Notes under the pieces: generated by a model
The model's database searches: none
Told to the model about the DNA's origin: nothing
Seen by the model: the letters and a program-made list of their open reading frames with translations, nothing else
From: Conexibacter woesei DSM 14684
GTDB taxonomy: Bacteria > Actinomycetota > Thermoleophilia > Solirubrobacterales > Solirubrobacteraceae
Direction: 5' to 3'
DNA length: 64,000 nt
NCBI RefSeq assembly: GCF_000025265.1
Contig: NC_013739.1
Location: forward strand, 2,852,001-2,916,000
In this document: positions 33,392 through 41,494 of the stretch, in pieces
How the letters are laid out: each line of letters opens with the position of its first letter
Numbering within the stretch: the first letter of the stretch is position 1
Position numbers and translations under genes: made by a program

Positions 33392-34426
33392 ATGGACGAG
33401 ATCGAGCGCCTCCGCGGGATCAGCTACGACACCGGCACGAGCTACGGCCGGCGGCAGCCGCTCTCGCGCGTGCGCTGGGAGCGCGCGGAGATGGAGGCCG
33501 AGGTCGCCGCGGTGCGCGAGCAGCTGCACTGCAACACGCTGCTCGTGTTCGGCTCCGACGTCGAGCGGCTGACGGCGACCGCGCGGGCGGCGCTGGAGGG
33601 TGGGCTCCATGCGATCGTGCAGCCGCGCCTGTTCGACTGCCGCCCGGCGCGGATCCTCCGCCACCTCGCGGAGGCGGCAGACGCGGGGGAGCGGCTGCGC
33701 CGCGAGCACCCCGGCCGCGTGACGTTGCTCGCCGGCTGCGAGGCGCCGATCTTCACGCCCGGCATCGTCCGCGGCCGCAGCTTCCAGCGCCGGATCGCGC
33801 GCCTGCGCGCCGGCGGCGTCGATCGCGCCGCGCTCGGGCGGCGGCTGAACGACTACCTCGCGCGGGCGAGCAGCGTCGCGCGGGCGCGCTTCGACGGTCC
33901 GGTCGGCTACGCGGCGGTGCCGTTCGAGCCGGTCGACTGGGGGCTGTTCGACCTCGTCGGCCTCGACCACTACGCGTTCCACGAGACGCCGGAGGGGCAT
34001 GCGCGCGCGCTGGCGCCGTTCCGCGCGTTCGGCAAGCCGATCGTGATCTGCGAGTTCGGCTGCTGCGCGTTCCGCGGCGCGGCGCGGATGGGCGGGATGG
34101 CGTGGACGATCGTCGACTGGGGCCGGTCGAGAGCGCAGATCCCCGACGGGGTCGTGCGCAGCGAGTCCGAGCAGGCCGACGCCGTCGCGGCGATGCTCGC
34201 GGCGTTCGAGTCCGAGCCGCTGCGCGGCGCCTGCGTCTTCACGTTCGCCGAGTTCTCGATGCCGCACTCGCCGGTCACGCGCGACGACCTCGACGTCGCC
34301 TCCTACGGCGTGGCGAAGGTGATCCGCGAGGACCCGGACGACCCCGCCTCACCGTACCGCTGGGAGCCGAAGCTGGCGTTTCATGCGATCGCGGAGCACA
34401 ACGAGTCGGCGCAGATCCGCGCTTGA
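33392..34426 (+). CDS. TIM-barrel, glycoside-hydrolase-like protein
   Basis: The 344-residue product looks like a (beta/alpha)8 protein: RGISYDTGTSYG at the start, a regular alternation of strands and helices, VGLDHYAFHETPEG, then IVICEFGCCAFRGAARMGG (a Glu at a strand end as in glycosidase nucleophiles) and ACVFTFAEFSMPHSP. Actinobacterial homologs are sometimes labelled abortive-infection proteins, which the sequence does not support. No signal peptide. I use the ATG at 33392, with GGAG nine bases upstream and the conserved RGISYDTG next to it; ATG 33356 and GTG 33335 are in frame too. Activity not known. Confidence 0.62.
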   Translation: MDEIERLRGISYDTGTSYGRRQPLSRVRWERAEMEAEVAAVREQLHCNTLLVFGSDVERLTATARAALEGGLHAIVQPRLFDCRPARILRHLAEAADAGERLRREHPGRVTLLAGCEAPIFTPGIVRGRSFQRRIARLRAGGVDRAALGRRLNDYLARASSVARARFDGPVGYAAVPFEPVDWGLFDLVGLDHYAFHETPEGHARALAPFRAFGKPIVICEFGCCAFRGAARMGGMAWTIVDWGRSRAQIPDGVVRSESEQADAVAAMLAAFESEPLRGACVFTFAEFSMPHSPVTRDDLDVASYGVAKVIREDPDDPASPYRWEPKLAFHAIAEHNESAQIRA

Positions 34427-34453
34427 CTTCAAGCGCACTTGAAATGTCACGAT
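34423..34453 (+). promoter_or_regulatory. MerR-type promoter
   Basis: TTGACT (34423-34428) is followed by the dyad TTCAAG-CGCA-CTTGAA (34428-34443) and, 19 bases after the -35, a weak -10 CACGAT. A long spacer filled by a dyad of this exact sequence type is the pattern of MerR-family activators. No merR gene is in the window, so the regulator would act in trans. The -35 overlaps the stop of the upstream gene. Confidence 0.55.
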
Positions 34454-34482
34454 GGTCGTCCGGCCCACCGAAGGGAGCAGTC

Positions 34483-34830
34483 ATGGAGACCATCACGACA
34501 AGCGCGAGAGCGCAGATCACCGCGGCCGTCACCGCCTGGCCCGGCGTGAGCACGAGCGGCCCGGGCGAGCGCGGCGAGTTCTCGTACATGCTCGGCCGCA
34601 GCGAGATCGGCCATCTGCACGGCAACCACGTCGCGCACTTCTCGTTCCAGAAGCAGCTCGGGACCGAGCTGCGCGAGCAGGGCCGCGTGACCCCGCACCC
34701 GATCACCGACTCGCCGGGACTCGGCGCGCGGCGGATCGACGGTCCCGACGACGTGAGCGAGGTGATCGAGCTGCTGAGACTGAACTACGACCGGCTCGTC
34801 GCGCGCTACGGCCTGCCCGACGACGCGTGA
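34483..34830 (+). CDS. DUF5519 (luciferase-domain) family protein
   Basis: The 115-residue cytoplasmic protein has the pattern of a small family called luciferase-domain or DUF5519: VTAWPGVSTSGPG, LGRSEIGHLHGNHVAHFSFQ, then LREQGRVTPHPITDSPGLGA and DVSEVIELLRLNYDRL. AAGGGAG lies six bases before the ATG. It has no proven enzymatic role. It stands alone behind a MerR-like promoter and ends one base before the convergent VOC gene. Confidence 0.72.
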   Translation: METITTSARAQITAAVTAWPGVSTSGPGERGEFSYMLGRSEIGHLHGNHVAHFSFQKQLGTELREQGRVTPHPITDSPGLGARRIDGPDDVSEVIELLRLNYDRLVARYGLPDDA

Positions 34831-34831
34831 G

Positions 34832-35197
34832 CTAGGCGGGGTCAGCGCGGTCGGCGCGGTCCATCAGCCCGACGAGGTGGCCCTCGGGGTCGCGCAGCAG
34901 CGCGACCGTCAGGCCGGGGCTCGCCTCGCGCGGGGCCATCACGGTGGTGGCGCCGAGCGCCTCGGCGCGGGCGAGCGTGCCCGGCAGGTCGTCGGCCTGG
35001 ACGTACACCGTCACATAGGGGTCGACGCCCTCGAAGCCGCCGATGCCGCCGCCGACCCCGCCGTCGTCGACGACGTGGTAGCCGGCGCCGGGATGGACCT
35101 CCGCGACCTCCCAGCCGAAGAGGCCGGCGTAGAAGTCCCGCAGCAGGCTCGCGTCACGACCCATGATCTCGAAGTGCACAACAGGGTGCTCGGCCAT
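34832..35197 (-). CDS. VOC family (glyoxalase-fold) protein
   Basis: The 121-residue product has the paired beta-alpha-beta-beta-beta modules of the vicinal oxygen chelate fold: VVHFEIMGRDASLLRDFYAGLFGWEV in module 1, TVYVQADDLPGTLARAEALGAT and LLRDPEGHLVGLM in module 2. The final DPEGHxVGL is the usual metal-ligand/edge strand. I start at the ATG at 35197, six bases after GAGGAGG. Divergent from a crotonase gene; no specific substrate. Confidence 0.85.
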   Translation of the reverse strand: MAEHPVVHFEIMGRDASLLRDFYAGLFGWEVAEVHPGAGYHVVDDGGVGGGIGGFEGVDPYVTVYVQADDLPGTLARAEALGATTVMAPREASPGLTVALLRDPEGHLVGLMDRADRADPA

Positions 35198-35252
35198 CGT
35201 CGTCCTCCTCGTAGGGTGTCCCATTCTTGCGTACCACGATTCCGGAGGAACG

Positions 35253-36143
35253 ATGAGCTACGAGACGTTGCGCTACGACGTGGCCGACGAGGTGGCGACG
35301 ATCACGCTCGACCGGCCGGACCGCCTCAACACGATCGTGCCGCCGATGCCGGAGGAGTTCCAGGCCGCGATCGACGCCGCGGCGGTCGACGCGGAGGTCA
35401 AGGTGATCGTCGTGCGCGGCGCCGGGCGCGCGTTCTGCGCCGGCTACGACTTCGGCGGCGGCTTCCACCACTGGGACGAGCTGATGACGACCGACGGCAG
35501 ATGGGACCCCGGCAAGGACTTCCTGACCGCGAGCGCCTACGGCCCGACGTACCGGTTCATGAGCATGTGGCGGGTGCCGAAGCCCGTCGTCGCGCAGGTC
35601 CACGGCTGGTGCGTCGGCGGCGGCAGCGACATGGCGCTGTGCGCGGACATCGTGATCGCCTCCGACGACGCGCAGATCGGCACGCCCTACTCGCGCATGT
35701 GGGGCTGCTACCTGTCCGGCATGTGGATCCACCGCCTCGGCCTCGCGAAGGCGAAGGAGCACGCGCTGACCGGCAAGCCGCTGTCGGGCGCGGAGGCGGC
35801 CGACGTCGGCCTGATCAACGCCGCCGTCCCGTTCGAGCGGCTGGAGGCCGAGGTCGCGACGATGGTCGCGCAGCTCAAGAGCGTCCCCGCCTCGCAGCTC
35901 GCGGCGATGAAGCTGATCGTCAACCAGGCGTACGAGAGCAGAGGCCTGTCGGGAACGCAGACGCTCGGCCCGATCCTCGACGGGCTGATGCGCAACACGC
36001 CCGACGCCCACCGCTTCATCGACACCGCTGAGCGCGACGGCGTCGGCGCCGCGGTCGCCGCGCGCGACCGGCCGTTCGGCGACTACAGCCAGGCACCGCC
36101 GGAGCGCCGACCCGACCCGAATCACACGATCGACCCGGGGTGA
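35253..36143 (+). CDS. enoyl-CoA hydratase/isomerase (crotonase family), second
   Basis: The 296-residue product has EVATITLDRPDRLNTI, oxyanion loop RGAGRAFCAGYDFGGG and VHGWCVGGGSDMALCADIVIA, followed by GTPYSRMWGCYLSGMW and a C-terminal region TQTLGPILDGLMRNT...RDRPFGD that matches the paralog at 26354-27292. Catalytic acid residues at the usual second-loop position are replaced (GSDMAL), so hydratase activity is uncertain. CGGAGGAA lies five bases before the ATG. It is followed directly by an AraC-type regulator. Confidence 0.85.
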   Translation: MSYETLRYDVADEVATITLDRPDRLNTIVPPMPEEFQAAIDAAAVDAEVKVIVVRGAGRAFCAGYDFGGGFHHWDELMTTDGRWDPGKDFLTASAYGPTYRFMSMWRVPKPVVAQVHGWCVGGGSDMALCADIVIASDDAQIGTPYSRMWGCYLSGMWIHRLGLAKAKEHALTGKPLSGAEAADVGLINAAVPFERLEAEVATMVAQLKSVPASQLAAMKLIVNQAYESRGLSGTQTLGPILDGLMRNTPDAHRFIDTAERDGVGAAVAARDRPFGDYSQAPPERRPDPNHTIDPG

Positions 36144-36595
36144 TGGGCGATACTGCGCCGATGGCGTTCGTACCGCCGGCTCGTCATCTGCTGCGCGCGA
36201 AGGACCTCGCCGACGCGCGCTACGCCGAGCCGCTGAAGGTCGACGACCTCGCGCGCGCGGCCGGGCTCTCGCGTGCCCACTTCAGCGAGCAGTTCCGCCG
36301 CGCGTTCGGCGAGTCGCCGCATGCCTACCTGCTGACGCGGCGGCTGGAGCGCGCCGCCGCGCTGCTGCGGAGCACCGACCGCTCGGTCGCGGACGTCTGC
36401 CTGTCGGTCGGCCTGCAGAGCGTCGGCTCCTTCACGACGAGCTTCACGCGCACCTACGGCGTCTCGCCGACCGCCTACCGAGCGGCGTTCCCGCCCGCCG
36501 CCCAGCACGCGCGGGTCCCGACGTGCGTGCTGCGCGCGTACGGCCGCCCACAACGCCGGACGTTTCGAGAAGACAGCGGTCCCACGGAGAGCTAG
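36143..36595 (+). CDS. AraC-type transcriptional regulator, DNA-binding domain only
   Basis: The 150-residue product is little more than an AraC/XylS double helix-turn-helix: LKVDDLARAAGLSRAHFSEQFRRAFGESPHAYLLTRRLERA, then SVADVCLSVGLQSVGSFTTSFTRTYGVSPTAYR (quoted in parts from residues ~25-112). There is no N-terminal ligand domain, so it resembles MarA/SoxS-type regulators set by their level. The ATG overlaps the crotonase stop (TGATG); a GTG three bases earlier is equally placed. A VOC gene follows 42 bases later. Confidence 0.85.
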   Translation: MGDTAPMAFVPPARHLLRAKDLADARYAEPLKVDDLARAAGLSRAHFSEQFRRAFGESPHAYLLTRRLERAAALLRSTDRSVADVCLSVGLQSVGSFTTSFTRTYGVSPTAYRAAFPPAAQHARVPTCVLRAYGRPQRRTFREDSGPTES

Positions 36596-36637
36596 CGTGC
36601 GTCTCGACCTGGCGAACCCCCGCCGCAGGAGGACACG

Positions 36638-37066
36638 ATGATCAGGATCACCAGCGCCCAGCTGTGGGTGCACGACCAGGACGAGGCGCTCGCGTTCTAC
36701 ACGCAGAAGCTCGGCTTCGACGTCCGCGCCGACGTCACGATGCCTGAGCTGGACGGCTTCCGCTGGCTCGCGGTCGGACCGCCCTCGCAACCGGACATCT
36801 CGATCGCGCTGATGGCGATCCCGGGTCTGCCGGTGATGGACGCGGCGACCGGCGCGCAGGTGCTCGAGCTGACGGCGAAGGGCTTCGCCGGATCGGTCTT
36901 CCTCGAGTGCGACGACCTCCGCGCGGAGTACGAGCAGCTGACGGCGCGCGGGCTCGAGTTCATAGAGCCGCCGGAGGAGCGTCCGTACGGGTTCGACTCG
37001 GGGTTCCGCGACCCGTCCGGCAACCACATACGGCTCATGCAGCGCACGGAGGTCACGGCGGGATGA
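36638..37066 (+). CDS. VOC family (glyoxalase-fold) protein, second
   Basis: The 142-residue product has the VOC fold: LWVHDQDEALAFYTQKLGFDVRADV in module 1, GSVFLECDDLRAEYEQLTARGLEF and FRDPSGNHIRLMQ in module 2. The typical family member paired with AraC or sigma regulators acts in resistance or aldehyde handling, but nothing is specific here. AGGAGG precedes the ATG by eight bases. Confidence 0.86.
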   Translation: MIRITSAQLWVHDQDEALAFYTQKLGFDVRADVTMPELDGFRWLAVGPPSQPDISIALMAIPGLPVMDAATGAQVLELTAKGFAGSVFLECDDLRAEYEQLTARGLEFIEPPEERPYGFDSGFRDPSGNHIRLMQRTEVTAG

Positions 37067-37069
37067 ACC

Positions 37070-38068
37070 GTGGGTAACCTCGTCGGGATGGGGCGAACGT
37101 CCACCACCGTCGCGCCGGAGTTCGGCGAGCTCGAGCAACACCGGCGCGCACTGACCGCGTACTGCTACCGGATGCTCGGATCGCCGTTCGAGGCCGAGGA
37201 CGCCGTCCAGGAGACGCTGCTGCGCGCGTGGAGAGGGCTCGACCGCTTCGAAGGCCGCGCCGCGCTCCGCTCCTGGCTCTACACCATCGCAACGAACGTG
37301 TGCCTCGACATGCTCAACGGACGCAAGCGCCGCGCGCTGCCGCTCGACCTCGGGCCGGCCGGCTCCGCCGACGGCCCGATCGGCGACGTGCGCGACGCGG
37401 TCGAGTGGATCGAGCCCGTCCCCGACGGCCGCGTGCTGCCCGACGCCGATCCGGCGGCCGTGGTCGAGGCGCGCGAGACGATCCGGCTCGCGTTCGTGGC
37501 GGCGCTGCAGCAGCTGCCGCCGCGCCAGCGCGCCACGCTGATCCTCTGCGAGGTGCTGCGCTGGAGGGCGTCCGAGGTCGCCGAGCTGCTGGGGACGAGC
37601 ACCGCGTCGGTCAACAGCGCGCTCCAGCGCGCACGGGCGACGCTCGACGCGAACGGCCGCGATGACGCGCCGGCGGCGCCGCTCGACCCGCCGGATCGGG
37701 CGCTGCTGGCTCGCTATGTCGAGGCGTTCGAGGCGTACGACATGGACGCGCTCACGGCGCTGATCAAGGAGGACGCGGAGCAGTCGATGCCGCCGTTCGA
37801 GCTGTGGCTCAGAGGGCGCGAGCAGATCTTCCGCTGGTGGCTCGGCCCCGGTGCGGGCTGCCGCGGCTCGCGCGTCGTCCCGGCCGGGGACGCGAACGGC
37901 GCGCCGGCGTTCGCGCAGTACCGGCGCAGCGAGCACGGGCCGGGGCACGACGCGTGGGCGCTGCAGGTGCTCGACGTGGTCGACGGCCGCATCGCCGGGA
38001 TGACGTTCTTCCTCGACGTCGAGGCGATCTTCCCGCTGTTCGGCCTGCCGCTGCGGCTCGACGCCTAG
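37070..38068 (+). CDS. ECF sigma factor with C-terminal SnoaL-like domain
   Basis: The 332-residue product has sigma region 2 (AYCYRMLGSPFEAEDAVQETLLRAW, WLYTIATNVCLDMLNGRKRRAL) and region 4 (LPPRQRATLILCEVLRWRASEVAELLGTSTASVNSALQRARA), then a ~110-residue SnoaL/NTF2-like extension (YVEAFEAYDMDALTALIKEDA to the end). The DPxxRPP-like insertion between regions and the extension match the large SigJ/SigX5-type ECF groups, which need no anti-sigma partner and may be set by their own extension. The start is GTG 37070 or ATG 37088. It follows the VOC gene by three bases. Confidence 0.85.
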   Translation: MGNLVGMGRTSTTVAPEFGELEQHRRALTAYCYRMLGSPFEAEDAVQETLLRAWRGLDRFEGRAALRSWLYTIATNVCLDMLNGRKRRALPLDLGPAGSADGPIGDVRDAVEWIEPVPDGRVLPDADPAAVVEARETIRLAFVAALQQLPPRQRATLILCEVLRWRASEVAELLGTSTASVNSALQRARATLDANGRDDAPAAPLDPPDRALLARYVEAFEAYDMDALTALIKEDAEQSMPPFELWLRGREQIFRWWLGPGAGCRGSRVVPAGDANGAPAFAQYRRSEHGPGHDAWALQVLDVVDGRIAGMTFFLDVEAIFPLFGLPLRLDA

Positions 38069-38370
38069 CGTCCGTCCGGCAGCACGTCGCTCAGCCCCAT
38101 GAAGCCGACGAGCTGCAGCAGCGGCAGGGACGCGTTGCGCAGCCGCACCTGGCAGCGGTTGCGCTGCGCGGCGAGCTGCATGCGGGCAAGCGCGTCGATC
38201 GCGACGGCGTCGGGGGCGATCCCGCCGACGTCGCACAGGACGACATCGGCGTCGCTGGCGTGGAGCATGTCGCAGAAGCGCTCGTAGAGCGCGGGCAGGT
38301 CCGCGCGCGCCAGCGGCCCGCGGATCGCGAACGTCGTCACCTGCGGCATCGGCCCGGTCATCGTGAGCAA
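38065..38370 (-). CDS. STAS domain protein (anti-sigma-antagonist-like)
   Basis: The 101-residue product fits a single STAS fold: TTFAIRGPLARADLPALYERF, VVLCDVGGIAPDAVAIDALARMQLAA and VRLRNASLPLLQLVGFMGLSDVLP (shown in parts). Unlike SpoIIAA there is no clear phosphorylatable Ser in the DxSxxxSxG loop (DVGGIAPDAVA instead), so regulation by phosphorylation is doubtful. Its stop overlaps that of the convergent sigma gene. Length is at the short end of the family. Confidence 0.75.
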   Translation of the reverse strand: MLTMTGPMPQVTTFAIRGPLARADLPALYERFCDMLHASDADVVLCDVGGIAPDAVAIDALARMQLAAQRNRCQVRLRNASLPLLQLVGFMGLSDVLPDGR

Positions 38371-38430
38371 AGACCGACCGCACGAGAAGAACTCATCGGT
38401 GCAGCTCGGCGGCAGCGCGCGGCGCGGCGC

Positions 38431-39594
38431 TCACACGAGCTGGTCGAGCACGTCCGTGACGGACGGCGCGGCGCACATCTCGCGCGCGATCGCACCGGCC
38501 GCGTCGCGGTGGGCCGGCGTGCTCAGCAGCTGCTCGATCGCCGCGCGCACGTCGTCGGCTGCGTGCGGCGGCGCGACGGCGATCCCAGCGCCGGCTTCCA
38601 CGACGCGGCGGGCGTTCACCGGCTGGTCGGCGAAGAGCGGGAGCAGCACGAGCGGGACGCCGGCCGCCAGCGCCCCGAACGTCGTGCCGGAGCCGCCGTG
38701 GCAGACGACGACCGCGGCGCCGGGCAGGACGCCGGCCTGGTCGACCCATGCCGCGGCGCGGACGTTCGGCGGCAGCGGGCCGAGCGTGTCCGGATCGGGC
38801 TGTCGACCGACGGTCAGCAGCACGCGCACCGGCAGCTCCGCGACCGCATCGACGATCGCGCGGTACACGGGCGCGGCGAGCGCGAGCGTGGGGGCGACGG
38901 AGCCGAGCGTCGCGTAGACGAGCGGCCGCTCGTCGTCCTCCGGCCACGCCTGCCGCCACCCGTCCGCGGCGCTGGGCCCGCCCGCGCTTTCCGCGGCGCC
39001 TTCCCCGCCCGCGCGATCCGCGGCGCCTCCGGCTCGGAACCGCACGGTCCGCGCGAACGGCGACGGGTCGAGCGCGCGCGGGAAGCGCGTCAGGTAGGGC
39101 GCTGCATGGATCCGCTCGACGATGCCGGGCAGGTGCGGGTCGAGGACGGGCGCGGCGAGCGCGAGCGAGCCGGCCTCGACCTCCGCGAGCGAGATCGCCA
39201 CCTGCGCGTGAGGGATCGCGCGCCGCTCGGCGGCGATCGCCGAGGCGAAGTCGCACGGTTCGCGCAGGACCAGGTCGGGCCGCCACTCGTCGCAGACGCG
39301 ATCGAGCGCCGGCAGCATCGCGGCGGTGCAGAGCCGCCCGAACAGCTCGCGGTTGACGAGCACCGAGCGCTCCGGCGGTGGCGCGGACTCGAACCGGCGC
39401 CAGATCTCGGCGACCTCCTGCGCGGGCGGATCGGCGCCGGCCGCGAACGCGTGGCCGGCCGCTGCGATCGCGGGCTCCAGGCCCGGCGGGCCGACGACGA
39501 GCACGTCGTCGCCGCGCCGCGCGAGCGCCGCGGCGAAGGGGAGGAGCGGCCCGACGTGGCCCGCGCCGGCGGTCGAGGCGAGCAGCGCGCGCAT
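38431..39594 (-). CDS. MGT/GT1-type glycosyltransferase
   Basis: The 387-residue product is a GT-B glycosyltransferase like those that glycosylate macrolides, flavonoids or lipids. N-terminal RALLASTAGAGHVGPLLPFAAAL binds the acceptor; the C-terminal sugar-nucleotide site is VVVCHGGSGTTFGALAAGVPLVL followed by FADQPVNARRV (shown in parts). It has no membrane segment. An Ala/Gly insertion lies near residue 200. The ATG at 39594 is chosen because the family motif starts at residue 2. No biosynthetic cluster adjoins it. Confidence 0.87.
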   Translation of the reverse strand: MRALLASTAGAGHVGPLLPFAAALARRGDDVLVVGPPGLEPAIAAAGHAFAAGADPPAQEVAEIWRRFESAPPPERSVLVNRELFGRLCTAAMLPALDRVCDEWRPDLVLREPCDFASAIAAERRAIPHAQVAISLAEVEAGSLALAAPVLDPHLPGIVERIHAAPYLTRFPRALDPSPFARTVRFRAGGAADRAGGEGAAESAGGPSAADGWRQAWPEDDERPLVYATLGSVAPTLALAAPVYRAIVDAVAELPVRVLLTVGRQPDPDTLGPLPPNVRAAAWVDQAGVLPGAAVVVCHGGSGTTFGALAAGVPLVLLPLFADQPVNARRVVEAGAGIAVAPPHAADDVRAAIEQLLSTPAHRDAAGAIAREMCAAPSVTDVLDQLV

Positions 39595-39612
39595 CGGCGG
39601 CAACTCTAGGGC

Positions 39613-39690
39613 GGCCGGCGTGAGCGGGCGCGGCTGGCGCGAGCGGGAGCGGGCCGGCGTGAGCGGGAGCGGGCCGGCGCGAGCGGGCCG
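39613..39690. repeat. four-copy 19/20-bp tandem repeat
   Basis: Four head-to-tail units of the form GGCCGGCGYGAGCGGGAGC occupy 39613-39631, 39632-39650, 39651-39670 and 39671-39690 in the 186-base gap between the divergent glycosyltransferase and carboxyltransferase genes. Units differ by one to three bases. Spacing of two helical turns would suit cooperative protein binding; slippage is the simpler cause. Confidence 0.8.
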
Positions 39691-39780
39691 GCGCGGCCGT
39701 GGGGCGCGGCGCCTCCGCCGGAGCCGACTTCGCCGGCGCAACAGGCGCGGCTGGTCCGCGCAACCTGATTTGCTGCGCCG

Positions 39781-41355
39781 ATGGCCGACTCCGACGACGC
39801 GATCCGCGACGACCTCGCCGAGCTGCTGCGGCGCCGGCGGCTGACGGAGGACGCGGCGCGGCCGGACGCGGTTGCGCGGCGCCGCACCGCCGGCGGGCGC
39901 ACGGCGCGCGAGAACGTCGCGGACCTCGTCGACCCCGGCTCGTTCGTCGAGTACGGGCGCTTCGCGATCGCCGCGCAGCGGCAGCGCCGTGAGCTGGCCG
40001 ACCTGATCGAGCGGACGCCGGCCGACGGGCTCGTCGCGGGCACCGCGCGCGTGAACGGCGACCGCTTCGGAGAGCGCGCGGCGTGCGCGGTGCTGTCGTA
40101 CGACTACACAGTGCTGGCGGGCACGCAGGGCGCGCTCGGCCACCGCAAGAAGGACCGCCTGTTCGAGCTGATCGAGCGGATGCGGCTGCCGGCGGTCTTC
40201 TTCGCCGAGGGCGGCGGCGGCCGGCCCGGCGACACCGACCATCCGGTCGTCTCCGCGCTCGACGTGCGCGCGTTCGCGCTGTGGGCGGGGCTGTCGGGAA
40301 TCGTCCCGCGGATCGCCGTCGTCGCGGGCCGCTGCTTCGCCGGCAACGCCGTGATCGCGGGCTGCTCGGACCTGATCGTCGCCACCGAGGACGTCTCGCT
40401 CGGGATGGGCGGCCCGGCGATGATCGCGGGCGGCGGCCTCGGCGAGGTCGCGCCCGGCGACGTCGGCCCGATCGCGATGCAGGCGGCGAACGGCGTCATC
40501 GACGTGGTCGTCGCCGACGAGGCCGAGGCGGTCGCGGTCACGAAGCGGCTGCTCGGCTACTTCCAGGGCGCGACGCCGCCCGGCCCGGTGCCGGACCAGA
40601 CGCGTCTGCGCCAGCTCGTGCCGGAGCGGGAGCGGCGCGCGTACAAGGTCGCGCCGATCGTCGAGACGCTCGCCGACGAGGGCTCGGTGACGTTCCTGCG
40701 CGAGCGCTTCGCGCCGGAGCTGGTGACCGCGTTCGCGCGGATCGAGGGCCGCCCGGTCGGCGTGATCGCCAACAACACGATGGCGATGGCCGGAGCGATC
40801 ACGAGCGACGCCTCGGACAAGGGCGCGCGCTTCATGCAGCTGTGCGACGCGTTCTCGATCCCGCTCGTCTCGCTCGTCGACACGCCCGGCTACATGGTCG
40901 GGCCGCAGGCCGAGGCGACGGGCCTCGTGCGCCACGCCTCGCGGCTGCTGGTCGCCGGCGCCGCGCTGCGCGTCCCGCTCGTCGCCGTGATCCTGCGGCG
41001 CGCCTACGGCCTCGGTGCGCAGGCGATGATGGCCGGCAGCCTGCACGAGCCGCTGCTGACGGTCGCCTGGCCCGGCGCGCACCTGGGACCGATGGGCCTG
41101 GAGGGCGCGGTCCGCCTCGGGCTGCGCAAGGAGCTGGAGGCGATCGCGGACGAGACGGAGCGCGAGCAGCGCGTCCGCGACGTGACGGCGGCGGCGCAGG
41201 AGAACGCGAGAGCGCTCAACGCGGCGACGCTGTTCGAGCTGGACGATGTGATCGACCCTGCCGAGACCCGCGCGGTCATCGCCGCGACCCTCGCCGCCGC
41301 CGCTGCCCACACGCCCGCTCCCGCCACCGACCGCCGCTTCGTCGACACCTGGTAG
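39781..41355 (+). CDS. acyl-CoA carboxylase carboxyltransferase subunit
   Basis: The 524-residue product is a full-length carboxyltransferase with N- and C-terminal crotonase-like halves, as in PccB/AccD-type beta subunits. Seen are GGRTARENVADLVDPGSFVEYG, SYDYTVLAGTQG, GMGGPAMIAGGGLGEVAPGDVGP-like acyl-CoA loop, and in the second half GVIANNTMAMAGAITSDASDKGARFMQLCDAF, DTPGYMVG and YGLGAQAMM (shown in parts). It needs a biotinylated alpha subunit, which is not in the window. The acyl-CoA substrate is not clear; the family's YGGAY substrate residue region reads RRAYGLGAQ. Confidence 0.9.
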   Translation: MADSDDAIRDDLAELLRRRRLTEDAARPDAVARRRTAGGRTARENVADLVDPGSFVEYGRFAIAAQRQRRELADLIERTPADGLVAGTARVNGDRFGERAACAVLSYDYTVLAGTQGALGHRKKDRLFELIERMRLPAVFFAEGGGGRPGDTDHPVVSALDVRAFALWAGLSGIVPRIAVVAGRCFAGNAVIAGCSDLIVATEDVSLGMGGPAMIAGGGLGEVAPGDVGPIAMQAANGVIDVVVADEAEAVAVTKRLLGYFQGATPPGPVPDQTRLRQLVPERERRAYKVAPIVETLADEGSVTFLRERFAPELVTAFARIEGRPVGVIANNTMAMAGAITSDASDKGARFMQLCDAFSIPLVSLVDTPGYMVGPQAEATGLVRHASRLLVAGAALRVPLVAVILRRAYGLGAQAMMAGSLHEPLLTVAWPGAHLGPMGLEGAVRLGLRKELEAIADETEREQRVRDVTAAAQENARALNAATLFELDDVIDPAETRAVIAATLAAAAAHTPAPATDRRFVDTW

Positions 41356-41494
41356 CGCCGCCCCGCACCCGCTCGTCACGCTCGCCGCGGATTGAGCCGC
41401 CGCCACACGGCGCCGACGTCAGGACGAACTGCTACGAATTGACCTCGACCGGGGCGGGACAACCGCTTCGCAATTGATCGAGGGGGAAGATCAC

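Noticed and set aside
33335-34426. Abortive-infection phage defence protein
   Set aside because: Only a legacy label on homologs; the visible features are a TIM-barrel and no partner or toxin feature is present.
39613-39690. CRISPR-like array
   Set aside because: The units are directly adjacent with no spacers and no cas genes are present; it is a simple tandem repeat.
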